Source of the DNA: Mesotaenium endlicherianum | Lineage: Eukaryota; Streptophyta; Zygnematophyceae; Zygnematales; Mesotaeniaceae | Reading direction: 5' to 3' | Assembly (NCBI GenBank): GCA_009602735.1 | Contig: WELA01003863.1 | Coordinates: 359,169-423,168, forward strand | DNA: 64,000 nt | Shown: in pieces, positions 1 through 11,500 of the stretch | Layout of the letters: each line of letters starts with the position of its first letter | Position numbering within the stretch: position 1 is the first letter of the stretch | Translations under genes and position numbers: made by a program | The notes under the pieces: model-generated | Told to the model about the DNA's origin: nothing | Databases searched by the model: none | What the model saw: the letters and a program-made list of their open reading frames with translations, nothing else

Positions 1-287
1 TTCTGAGGTGAAATGCTTCAGTTACGAGGGTCAATTTTTCTGGCCCTTCTCTGTAGCAGCCTGTGCCGTTCCTTAATGGGGGCAGTATGACAAGGAAGAC
101 ATAAGGAGAGCCAACAGATGGGCATAGAAACATGCCAAAGCCCCGTGCAAACACGTGCTCAGCCATAGGGCTGCAGAGAAAATATTAGGTCTCATGTGCC
201 TGTCTGTATGCCGTTCAAGCTGACCTGGCACCTTGGCTGTGCGCTCTTGCTTGCTCTCGCTTTTGTCTCTCCCGTTCCTTCGCCCAG

Positions 288-3200
288 CTATGCCCCTCTG
301 TGCGGATTCCATGGTGTCATTGCTGGCTTCCTGGTGGCGTTGAAGCAGCTCATGCCTGAGCAGGAGCTGATCACGTTATCCACTTTCAACTTCAGAGCCA
401 AGGTACAACCAGCTCTGTTCCTATGCACTCCTTGCAACTCGTTCATAGGCCCCTTCCCTTCTTCACACTCCCTCCCCTTCCTCCCCCCAAACTTTCCCCC
501 TCCCTCCCCCNNNNNNNNNNNNNNNNNNNNNNNNNNNNNNNNNNNNNNNNNNNNNNNNNNNNNNNNNNNNNNNNNNNNNNNNNNNNNNNNNNNNNNNNNN
601 NNNNNNNNNNNNNNNNNNNNNNNNNNNNNNNNNNNNNNNNNNNNNNNNNNNNNNNNNNNNNNNNNNNNNNNNNNNNNNNNNNNNNNNNNNNNNNNNNNNN
701 NNNNNNNNNNNNNNNNNNNNNNNNNNNNNNNNNNNNNNNNNNNNNNNNNNNNNNNNNNNNNNNNNNNNNNNNNNNNNNNNNNNNNNNNNNNNNNNNNNNN
801 NNNNNNNNNNNNNNNNNNNNNNNNNNNNNNNNNNNNNNNNNNNNNNNNNNNNNNNNNNNNNNNNNNNNNNNNNNNNNNNNNNNNNNNNNNNNNNNNNNNN
901 NNNNNNNNNNNNNNNNNNNNNNNNNNNNNNNNNNNNNNNNNNNNNNNNNNNNNNNNNNCAAATATGTTGGCCATATCCAAAAATCTTGCAACTGTACCCC
1001 CGCCCTTCTTCTCCTTCCTGCTTCCCCAAGCACGCACATGGACATGTAGGCACTGATACATGGACTTCAAGGGCCTTCACATTTCATCATTCAAATATAC
1101 CAAGGCATGCATGCAGGCATCTTTGGGCACGTGTGCATAGGTGCATATGTCTGTGCAACGTAGGCTTCATAAAGATTGAGAAGGACCTAGGTGGCTATAT
1201 AGAACATACCGTACACGATGTTTGGTCGAAGTGCGGGTAATATTGCTCGGCACCATGTTTACAAGCTAGGAGGGTAAAGTGGATCGTGGCACCCTCTCAA
1301 AGTCTTATAAAGGTTGACTGTCGCCCGGTGGGTCTGTAAGGCTGGCGTGGCCACAAGTTATGGGTTTCTGCAGCGTTCAGGCATCCTGAGCTACTCTCTT
1401 GTGTCAAGGTGGAATTTGACTGTCACTGCTGTTTGACCTTTTAAGTTTTCACGCAACTCAGCTGGACAACTCAGGACTAAGACAGTCGCACACAATGGCA
1501 CCAATTGGGGGCAATGGGATCAGCACCCCGACAGGATCCAGAGATTGGGACCATGCCTCATCCTGTGAGGGCCATCTTATCAATCATCATCTTGTTGATG
1601 CATCAATTTTATAGCGCAGTTGTAAGTGCCCTGTTAGGGGGAGAATGAGGTAGTGGGAGGGTGACTCAGGGCCCAATGGGGTCGGCACGGGCAGGGTCTG
1701 CATGGGATGGGGTGGTTTTTCTTTGGGGGGGGGGGGGGCGGGGAGTCAACTCTCTTAGAATCGAGCAGAAATGCGACTGGCTGGGGCAGTGTCCCATACG
1801 TGTCTAGTGGTCCTTGCTCCATATTCCGGGCTCGAGGGTCGATGCTGGAGGGAGGTAGAGGCCTCTTAGAGCTTCGTGTGCATGCAGGGAAGCACTCGAC
1901 CTTCTCTTTTCCATAAGGCTGTCGCAATGCCATGCGTGGACCCTTTGGGTGCTGGAGAGCGTTCACCTCCCGAGAGAGCAGGACAGAGGAATAAGCGTAC
2001 TTTTGGCTGAAGCTAGGGGTTAGATGTGTTCTTGAAAACTCATTGCATTAGGCCTGTGTCGTGTCAATGAACAGAATACTACCAGCTCCTCGTGTGCGTG
2101 GTATGCATGCCTAGCGCGTGCGCGTATGTGTCCCCCTTGTAAGTTAGCTCCTTCTCCTCGTGCATTTCTCCGCCTCCCTCATCACGCTGCCCTTCACTGC
2201 AAGTGATGCTCTCGATTTTCTCTCACATCAGCAATTCTCACAGCTGGCAGGAGGCCACCGCCATGCCAGGTTCTCTCTCTCTCTCTCTCTGACTCTCACT
2301 CTTCTTCCTCTTTCAGTTCTCAGAGGAACCCCATGAGCACTGACACTTGACGCTGGCACCTCGTGCTGACACTCGAAGCTGGCACTGAGCACCAACACTT
2401 GGCAGTGTCTGTTGCCGCACAAGCGCTGGCCCTTGGCGCTGACAGCTAGCGGTGTCTGTTGCCTGCTGTGCTGGCAGTGGCTACCTTCTGTGGCCGTCCT
2501 GTCGGCCGTCATCCTGTGCGCCGCGCTGGGCCAGGCGCTGCTGTACTTACCATTCATCATATTTGGCACATTCAACGCGTGGCTGTACCTGCGGTTCTAC
2601 CAGAAGAAGGCCGAGGGCAACCTGAAGGGCGACCCTAGCGACGAGTTCGCCTTCGCGACTTTCTTCCCCGAATTTATCAGGTCAGGTTTCGACTGCGCGG
2701 GCGGGCACCACTGCTGCCTGCTTCCCGCTGCTCAATGCATGCTGCTATTTTCTCCTCCCCCCCAACACCCCACCCCCTTTTCCGCCTTCTTTCCCCCCCT
2801 TTCTGCTCCCATCCGCCCACCTTTCCCTTGAACCACCCCCCCCAAGGAAAAGGAGACAGCATTTTCTCCTCGTGTCACCAAAAAGGCAACTTGGTCGTGG
2901 CAGTCCTCTGGAGCCGGTACTCTAAGCTGACGTACGCCAAGAAGTCTCCAGACTCATGCCCACATGCATGTACGCCGGCAGCGTGTCCCAACACCCCTGA
3001 GCACCTCCGATCGCCTCATCCTCCTCACTCAAGTGTTTCTCTCAGTCGCTCAACTGTGCGAGTCCATTGGCCCCCCTCAGCAGAGGGAATTTCTTCTTGT
3101 CTTTCTCCTTTTCCTTCTCCTTCTCCAACTCTTTCTCCCCCCTCTCCTTCTTCGCGTCCTTTCTTCTCCTTGTTCTCCCTCTTCTGCTTCTTCTTCTGGC

Positions 3201-4658
3201 GCATACTTCTCTTGCATTCACAGCCAAAAGACAGCCGGATCTTTCCAGCTATGGTTGTTTCTTGGTGATTTGTTCTAGAAAAAAGTATCAGCGTTTGAAG
3301 GAGCAGGGACGACAGCATGTGAAGGGTAGTGTTGCACCTTGTGCTTACCTTCTGCGTAGACTCGTGGCAAACAATTATTTCAGACTGGCTCATGGGCTGG
3401 ATCCGTGGCCCAGGCCTTTGTTGCCGCATAATTCTCCAATCCAACCTGCTGAAGGAAGACTGACAGGTGTATTCTCATTGGTGCTTCATTTGTGTTCTTA
3501 TTCATGTATATTTGTATGGCGCATATACTGCTTAAATGCCATATATACGTGGCGTGTGTGCTCTGAAGAATTATATGATGGTCTATACAACACCACTGTT
3601 GTTGAGAGGTGTCCTTGCAACTCTTTCAGTTCAGCGGGGCTGGGTTGTCTTTGGAGGCGTCGGATGTCGGATGTTAGCCCACATCGCTGACGCGGTTGAT
3701 GTGTTGGGGGTGGTCGACACCAGGCCCGTGGTGCAAGTGGTGGCCAACATTGTGGGCAAGTGCTGCTGCGCCAGAAGGCCTCCCTCGCAGAGCGCGGCCG
3801 ACGACCAGGGGGGCTTTGCCGCCAACAAGCCCCTGCCTGGCTCCGACCCTGCCGAGGCTTCGAGGCGGAGGTAGGCTCACTCTCTCCCAGTCTCTCAAAA
3901 GCTCGTTCCCTCGAGCCCGCTTTGTGGAGGCCTAGTGAAAGCTGACTATCGGCTGCTGTCAGTCAGCTAGGCAAGGGCCAGCTAGACAGAGCTGGCTGCT
4001 CCTCTTCTTACCGGCTGGAAAGGTGGAAAAGAGGTGAAGGTGCCGAGGAAGGGGGGGAAGGGAGTGGAGGGAGACAGGAAGGGAGGGGGATCGTGAGCGA
4101 GAGAAGGCGAGGGTCTAGGACGCAGTGGGGGCTTGGAGAAGCAGTGCTTGCAGTCTGCAGAATTTATTGTCGTGTGTTGCATGGAAGATAGTTTTGAGGA
4201 GCCACGGGGGACATCAACGCAACCTATGCGTGCAGCTCAGGCTAGGACTGTGGGACCTGGGCATATCATAAGAGAAGCTCTGACTATCAGCTTGACGTCA
4301 TGCTTTTGTTGCTTGGAGCTTCGCCACCTCCCCACTGCACGATTTTTCTGGTTGCTCGTGTGGTTCTGGTTCCCTGGACACCTGTCCCTTTTGCTGTCCC
4401 CTTTTTTCTGGCGGTGAAAGAGTGGGTTTTGCATCACACACTTTGCATGACGGCCTCTTGCATCTGTAGGTCCAAGCTACTGCTCTTTCTCGGTGTGGAC
4501 TCGCGTGACACGATTGCATGTGATGGTGCAGAGAAAGGGGGGCAAGGGCGCTCGAAGAACGGCTGGGCACCTCCAAGGCTCCTGAAGCTGGTTCCTCTTC
4601 GGATGCCTCTGCGGTGCCACTTGTCCCTGCAGAAACAACTGCAGACGAAATTGTATAA
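288..4658 (+). CDS. RBL19: Rhomboid-like 19 / TMEM115-type membrane protein, C-terminal four exons
   Basis: Exons 288-402, 2478-2680, 3724-3870 and 4532-4658 (TAA at 4656) join with consistent phases into 196 codons; earlier exons lie left of the window. The first exon reads GFHGVIAGFLVALKQLMP, the conserved GFHG segment of the rhomboid-like TMEM115/RBL19 family. Exon two begins WLPS, runs through a hydrophobic segment to FGTFNAWLYLRFYQ, then GDPSDEFAFATFFPEF, a block I know from plant RBL19. The last two exons give PLPGSDPAEASRRR joined to ERGARALEERLG, also typical of the plant protein. The family is a multi-pass Golgi/ER membrane protein without the catalytic rhomboid serine dyad; human TMEM115 is linked to retrograde Golgi-ER transport. 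All introns are GT-AG. The first intron contains an assembly gap and pyrimidine-rich stretches. The gene converges on the SelK-like gene. Identity is firm; the function here is by homology. Confidence 0.93.
511..958. other. Assembly gap (448 N)
   Basis: Run of N inside the first visible intron of the RBL19-like gene, entered through a C-rich/pyrimidine-rich stretch (about 460-510). No content can be stated. Confidence 0.99.
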
Positions 4659-6521
4659 ATTCGCGCACTCCAGCGAGCATTCAACCTTTTGATGCTCTTT
4701 GAGCACACAGCTGTAAAGTGGAGGTTTGTTAGTAGGACATTTGTAATTCAGTTGTGTTGTGCTCATCCGAGGCAAGCTGGTGTGAAGCCATCGTAGCATA
4801 GTATTGCTATCTGCTCTAAATATGTCATTGGATGTGCACAGTTCAAAGCAAGTGCCCTCAAGGTTCTCCAGGGTTCTCAAAATTTGGTATGAAGTCAACA
4901 TAATTTTCATGTCTTAGTGAATTGGAAGTCATTAGAAATGTTACTTCCAGTTGCCAGACAGGGCTCTCTAGGAGTTCTTGCTTCATGGATACTAGAAGCA
5001 GCTTGTTGATTCACCATGCACAGATGCGCTCAATAACTGCTAAAGATGAAGGCCAGTGCAGGGAAGGAACACCTTCGTCCTTTTCATATATACTGCTTTG
5101 TACTTATAGAGTTGAACCTCCATAATTGCGTTGCCTATATTCATGCAAGTGCATTCCTACACAAGAGCATTGCCGAAAAACCCCAGAGGTTTTTTTTTAA
5201 AAGGCATAAAATTTGTACTATATACTAAATATATACCATTTGGCTGCCCAGATGTGCAACTTTGGTGACGGGTTCAGCTGCTCCTTGGCCTTGTCAGGCT
5301 TTCCAGGGGCAGTTTCATAAGGTCTCCAAAGCCTATCTAAATTGTCGTGATCCTTCTATACCCTTGAGACTAGATTTCAACGATGACAATGTGCACCTCA
5401 ACTCCAGCCTAGCAGATACGCGCTATAGCCTACACTCTTACTCACAGTGGAAGGGAACTGTGCTGCGCGTGCCAAAGCCGGCTATTCCCAAATCAGCTGC
5501 AGCAGCCCCAGCACAATTTACTTACACCAAGGACCTCTGCAACCTGCAAGTGCTATCTGCGAGTCGGAAGCCGAGGCTAGCGGCCACATTCAGGTGACTA
5601 CCCGCGTTCGATCAAAGGAAATGACAGCTATCGACACTAGCAATCTAGAGCAACCAGCACTCACTAACTCCGTTGACAGCGGCACCCCTCCTTCAGGAAT
5701 TTCACGCATGACGAACAAGCTGTGACCTCTTCTCTGAGAGATAGGTCTCAGTTGGCTTTTGCTGCGAAATTCCTAACGAGTGAGTGCCCCACTAACCTCA
5801 GGAGGACGGCCCACAAGGGGCAGCTGCACACAGAAATGCATCGAACCGCCAAACATCATCACCAACAAATCTGATCAGCTCAACTGCTGTAAGAACCTGT
5901 GGTCGTTATCTGGAAAGAGGACAGCAGCTGCCCCAGAGTACCACGCTGGGCCAAAATGGAAGAAGGTGATTGGAAAGAGACTAACACCAGATGCACTCGC
6001 GAGCCCTGGGAAGCCAAGCATGTGTGTGCACACTCTGGCCTGGTTGTCTCAAACAGTTTGCCCTCGCATCCACTTCTTCCATCTATTGCACTAATAAGAA
6101 AAGGTTCCACATGCACTGACACTCCCAGGTCACGAGAGAAACGCAGGGACCTACCACAGGTCCTCTTTACTCGACATCTTCTGGCAGCAAGTTGCGCATG
6201 AGAGGATAACTACAACGGAAGCACACGGGAGAGACACAATCTTTACAGCTTCTCCCCAGACAACGAAACAACCCTGCAGAGGACACATGGCCAACGCTCG
6301 CGGTCACCACGGTTGCAAATAGCACAGCATACTTCACACTACTGTCCTCTAACGTCTCGACAGGTCGCACAGCCTGTTCTCTGTACCTCCCGCCAGACAA
6401 AACCGCAAGGCTCCCATAAAAGAGCACCGACTAAGGCTCTCTAGAGTAACCAAACAAGGTAGCCAAAAGCATAAGTGGCTATAGCACTCTGGTAGGTCCC
6501 AGGTCGTGCACGGTGACTTAC
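4659..6521. other. Intergenic region between convergent genes
   Basis: This lies between the stop codon of the RBL19-like gene and the last resolved exon of the SelK-like gene on the other strand. It must contain both 3' UTRs and probably the short terminal exon of the SelK-like gene on the minus strand (candidate acceptors near 6209-6290). Short ORFs here show no recognisable protein motif. Confidence 0.6.
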
Positions 6522-7833
6522 AGTGATCAACTCCTCGCACATTGCTCATGCCACCTAGGCCCCCACCCCGGCCAAGGCCCCTCCCGCCGCCACCTGGCGG
6601 ACCTCCACCTCCTCCACCGCCGCCAGGGCCCCAACCTCCAGGTCGGCCCCCGCCGCCTCTACCCTTGTTCTTCTTCACCCCGCCTTGCTCCGGCTGCATA
6701 AGGTCCGAGAGAAAGAGAGAAAGAGAGAGAGAGGCAGAGAGAGCGAGGCAGACAGTAGAAAGAATTGAACTACTTTCAGTTGCACAGCCACAAGCAATTA
6801 GTTACATTGCAATGCAGCCCGGATGTAGGTCTCTTAGGAGCACAGGCCCCAAGCGTGACAAGATAACAGCAATAACAGCTCGTGGCTTTGGAAAACTAAG
6901 TGCATCCATCTGCTGTGGGGTTGCTACGTAGCAACTGAACTGAAACACATCCTTCTTCTAAGAGAGACATTCTCATATGAAGAAGCGTTGCAACGGTCAT
7001 GGCTGCAACCATCCTTCATGCCACAACAGAAAGAGTAGACGTGGCTGTGGTGCGGCCATATGGTCTTTCCTCACGGCTACTCAAAACTCATCTATTCACT
7101 TGGTGCTCCCTCGTCAGACGAGTTAGATGCATAATATTAGAGTATCTGGGCCCCCAGAAGTACATCCACTACTTGTATATATGGCTGGCTGCAACGGGCT
7201 GAAACCGCCACATAAAGTCTAAACTACGGTATTCCCTAGTGTCCCAACAACAACTGTGGCAAGCTAGTTGAATTAAACACCGGAGAACGGTCAACTTGTG
7301 AGTCAGACACACTTCAACGAGAAAAGAATGTCTCCCACACTTCTAACCTCAATGGCCTCCCGGAACACTTTGCATAGCACCAGGTGAACAACCAAGTTGC
7401 ACACTACAATATTACACGTTGTCTCAGAAGTTGGAGGATGCAACGATAAGGGGAATAGGAACAAACCGAAATCATTGAAATGAAGAAGAATCCAATAAAG
7501 TTAACAATAGCCCAGAAAATATCCACGATGATGCTAAGCCTCCACAGAGACCGCCTGTCCACGACCTCACCTGCACTTAGATCATAACCATCAGCTTTGA
7601 ATTCACCATAACTTGAACGACCCAACCTGCTTACTTTCAACATTTCTTTACTATATGACCCGCCATGAACAAGTCATACATGACCACGCCAGAACAACAC
7701 ACTGTTTTTCGTGGTGAAGAATCTACCTCTGAAGGAGAATACAACGCATCTTTTCGGCAAACGAGGTGCAAACAACACGATGACTCATAACAGGATAAAA
7801 CGGTGGTGACTTACCTCCCCGGATGTAAGGCAT
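6522..7833 (-). CDS. SELK: Selenoprotein-K-type small ER membrane protein, terminal exon unresolved
   Basis: Three minus-strand exons are resolved. Exon 1, 7833-7815, is ATG plus MPYIRG. Exon 2, 7570-7467, reads GEVVDRRSLWRLS then the membrane segment DIFWAIVNFIGFFFISM. Exon 3, 6693-6522, is strongly glycine-rich and ends SNVRGVDH. Phases agree (1, 0, 1). The order short N-terminus, xWRLS, one transmembrane helix, Gly/Arg-rich tail matches the SelK/SelG family, whose animal member works with ER-associated degradation and palmitoylation. VRGxDH near the C-terminus is the plant form, normally followed by a short Cys-rich end. That end, where some lineages have Sec (UGA) or Cys, should follow a strong GTAAGT donor at 6521; I could not fix the terminal exon. 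The minus strand between 6170 and 6300 is open and Cys-rich in one frame and is the best place to look. Confidence 0.86.
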
Positions 7834-8119
7834 CTCGTACGCTTTGGAGCTAACAAATCCTCATGCAGTTACTTTTCAGATACAATACTAATCATACCCG
7901 CTGCTTTACCGAATGCATATAGAATTATAAGAAACACAACTTAACTTCGTTACGATGAGGTAGTGCAGCAGTTTGTTACAATACAATGACAAATTATATG
8001 CGAACTCGTGTAGTGAGAAGACCAGAAGTTTCTGAACCAAGTCCGGCATCAGAGAGCAGAAAGTCTGGTCGTTGCAGGTCGTTGCATGCCCTGTCGGTCA
8101 TGAGTGGCAACGACGATCC
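7834..8119. promoter_or_regulatory. Presumed upstream/promoter region of the SelK-like gene
   Basis: Sequence immediately upstream of the ATG at 7833 (minus strand). No distinct motif was recognised; it is assigned only by position. Confidence 0.3.
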
Positions 8120-10560
8120 AAAAAGTTTGTGCGCGTAAGGTGATTGTGCGTGGCCCTCCTACAACTGCTCCCAACAGCATTTTGCGTGCCGCTGAAAGGT
8201 CAAATTTGCGTGCCCGCAGATCCGAATTTTGCGTTCCGCGACGTCCACTTTGCGTTCTCCAAAAGACCGGAGTTTGCGTGCCCCCATCGATCTTGAAGCC
8301 ATTTTTGCATGCCCCCAAACTCGAACTTTGCGTGCCCCCAAACTCGAACTTTGCGTGCCCCTAAACTCGAACTTTGCGTGCCCCAAACCCGAAACTCTGC
8401 GTGCTACGATTAGAAGTTCACTTTGCGTTCCCCCAACAACCGGATTTTGCGTGCCCCTCACTCGAAGCCAGTTTTACGTGCCCTCAACCGACCTCAACCC
8501 GACCTCTGCGTGCCGCGACTATAGGAGTTCACTTTGTGGTCCCGAAAAAACGGATTATGCGTGCCCCGCACCTGCAGCCAGTTTGCGTGCCCCAAACCCG
8601 AAGCTTGCGTGCCCACCCCAAATTCGATCCTTACGTGCCGCGACTAAAACTCTACTTTGCGTTCCCCCAAAAGCCGGACTTTGCGTGTCCCCCACTTGAG
8701 CGTGTAGGGCTACATATGATAACATAAAGTTGCACGTTGCCCGAATGGCCCCATCAGGCCATAAGTGTTCCATGCTGCAGTTCCATTAATCATTTTTGCC
8801 CCCCAGGAGTCACTTAATCCGGCGCCTGCGTGCCCCCATGCCTGAATAAGTTTTGCATGCTCCCAGATCGTAAGTTTTCATGCCACCAATACGGCCTCCA
8901 TCACAAGTCAACTTTGTGTGCCCCTAAAACTTATCGTTTGCCTGCCCCCAGGTGAAGTCAGTTCTGCGTGCCCGGCCTCAAACTCACCTAATCTGCGTGC
9001 CCCAAAAAGCACCCACTTGTGCCCACATTTAGTAAATAGTGTGTGCCCTTTAAAGCGTAACTTTTGTGTGCCCCCACAAGCACCCACAGTGTCCACATTT
9101 AGTAATATCGTGTGCCCTTTAAAGCGTAACTTTTGTGTGCCCCCACGAGAAGTCATTTTTGGCGTGCCCAAAGCGGACTTTGCGTGCCTCCAGTTACCTC
9201 CAGTAAATGTTAGACACACTCCTCGAATTTGGGAGCACGGGAAATTGTCGTCACGCGACATGCAAGGCTGATCATAAATTGGACTTTTCGCGTGCCTACC
9301 ATACACGTCATCTTTGTATGCCCCAAAACTTTCTGTTTGCGCGTGCGTGACTAGGTGAAGCCAATTTTGCGTGCCTTCATCTTTGAGTGCCCCCACAAGA
9401 GGTCAATATTGCGTGCCCCTAAAGCATAACTTTTGCATATCCCAAGAAGAGTCATGTTCGGCGTGCCCCCATAACAAAATTTGCGTGCCTAAAAATTGAC
9501 TCCAGTAATTAATAGTCCATTATCCATGCCCCCAAAATTTGTCTTTTGCGTGCCCTCAAATAAATACTTCCGCTTGCTCCCATAACCAGATTTTGAATAT
9601 TCCCTTTAAAAGTAAACTTTGCGTGTCCCTTAGAAATGCAACTTTTGCATGCCTTCCCGTGGCCCCCATATAAATCTTTGCATGCCTCCACTACAAGTCA
9701 TCTCTACGTGCTGAGAAAATTATCTTCAATGTTTCCAAGTGAAGTAAGTCAATGGAGCCCCGAACCAAAACCTTGCAAGCTCCACTATACCCTCCTTGGA
9801 AAACTGCTTGCTTTTGCGTTGCCTTATAATATGTGTCCTCTCGCCATGCCATTACTTCAATCTTGCGTGTCCCCAACTTGAATATTTTGCGTGCTCCAAG
9901 ACGAAGTTGGCTCATTGTCCCCAAACTGAACTTTGCTTTCCCCCCTACAAGTCACTTTTTATGCCCCTTATAAGCGTTAGTGGCTCGGGTACGAACAACT
10001 TTTGCGTGGCCCTAAGTTACCAAACTTTTAGTGCCCCATTTGGAATCAATAAGCATGCAAGACCTCAAGAGGTAACATTGCGTGGAGATAGAAAATATCA
10101 ATTTGTGGTGGTCCCAAAGCTTAACATTGCATATTGCTATCTTTAAGCCAATTTTGAGAGCTTTCTTAAACATGGAAAGGATGTCTTTATTTTACTAAAA
10201 TACGACAAACAATAAAAGGTATGTAGATAGCTGATAAAATACAGACAGCTCACCCCTTATGTATTGAGACTTATATCTTTGTGCACTTTCTTAACGCCCA
10301 TCTTCCGTTCTCAATAAACTTAACTTTGTATGCCCAAGTTCACTGACTGTCAATTGCCCTACTTGAGAACTTCGCATCAACTTAAGTCAATCTTGTCCGC
10401 GCATTTGAATTTTGTGCATGTCCATCAAACAATTAATTTTGAATGTTTCTCAAAACGTGGCGTTTACTACTCTAAGCATAGTGTGCTTTATGCGCCCCTT
10501 GAAGATGTTGCATGCCCCCCTAAAATAGGACTTTGGGAACCAAAACATAATCATATTTTT
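8120..10560. repeat. Degenerate dispersed-tandem repeat field, core TTTGCGTGCCCC
   Basis: The core TTTGCGTGCCCC (variants TTTGTGTGCCCC, TTTGCATGCC, TTACGTGCC) recurs dozens of times on the plus strand. It is often followed by AAACTCGAA or similar and spaced about 20-75 bp. Copies are best conserved at 8160-8700, contain a longer duplicated block at 9030-9140, and decay toward 10.5 kb. Open frames exist on both strands (for example Cys/Pro-rich reading CVPP) because the repeat lacks stops. They are low-complexity consequences of the repeat, not genes. No transposon ends were found around it. Confidence 0.85.
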
Positions 10561-11500
10561 GTCTCCGACATGTGAAAACATCAATTTGGAAATCTCCCAT
10601 AAAACTGTAATTCTTTGCCCTCCAAATAGAACTTTGATCCGTACACACTTATCTTGAGGCAAACGTCATGTTTATTTAGTCCATAACGAGCAATGTTAGT
10701 CAAGGCGATGGAGTTCAATAGCTCCACAATTTGACTATTTTTCAACCTAAGAAAGTCATTAATAAACACTCTATCATGAATTGATTAACATGTATCTGCT
10801 TCTCATCGTCATGCATGGTCGCATGCTGCACGGGTGTGCTGGCCTAAGAGTTCTATAGTTACAAGCGCTCCCAAAAGTTCCACAACTGTGCTACAGTTTT
10901 GCTACTGTGCCATTCAAAAACATCATGAAAGATAATGTGGAAATTAGTAGTCTTATACTCCACATCCCAATGATAAACAAAATCCATATAAAAACTTGTG
11001 CAGTAATTTCTTGAAAGAAGACTGATGCGCTTTACAAGCGGTGGACATTTTGAATAACTACTGGTAAAAGGTAGAGAGTCAGAAGCCATGAACTAACTTG
11101 GCATGAAGCAAAGGTGGTAAATTGAGCTACATTGAGGATCACGTACAAGATGGATCTATTTCTAGAAATGCCCAATATTGCACCTCAATAAGTAGAAGTT
11201 GGCATCATTTAAGCGATCGACCAGAGGGCAAAAGAATCTTGCAGTTGAGAAAAAGAGCTGCTAAAAAAATCAAAGGTTCACACTTGTTAGGTATAGCACT
11301 AATAGCATAAGTTGTAGTACCCTTTCACATATTCCAAGCCAAAAATAATCATTTACAAACTACTGCCAGCACACTAGCACATCGAATATTTGTGAGGGTA
11401 AGGCTCTTCTAATGGACGGAATGCAGATTCCTTATAAATGTACAAATTTGAGTGCTCCGACATTCGTACGTCCAACTCAGCGAGCAAGCTGTTTGGAGCT
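10561..11500. other. Intergenic sequence, no gene seen
   Basis: AT-richer sequence between the repeat field and the 3' end of the S4-domain gene. Short open frames have no recognisable motif. The part next to 11500 should hold the 3' UTR of the S4 gene. Confidence 0.5.

Noticed and set aside
196-1080. Open frames of 200-290 codons spanning 511-958
   Set aside because: Most of their length is undetermined bases. The only supported coding part is the exon 288-402.
3025-3690. Ser/Phe/Leu-rich or Lys/Glu-rich frames around 3025-3690
   Set aside because: Due to a CTT/CCT pyrimidine tract in the RBL19-like gene's intron; no conserved motif.
8049-9396. Cys/Pro-rich frames and a possible CRISPR-like array
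   Set aside because: The repeat core is short and degenerate with irregular spacing, and the sequence is a eukaryotic nuclear locus. No cas-like genes; frames merely translate the repeat.
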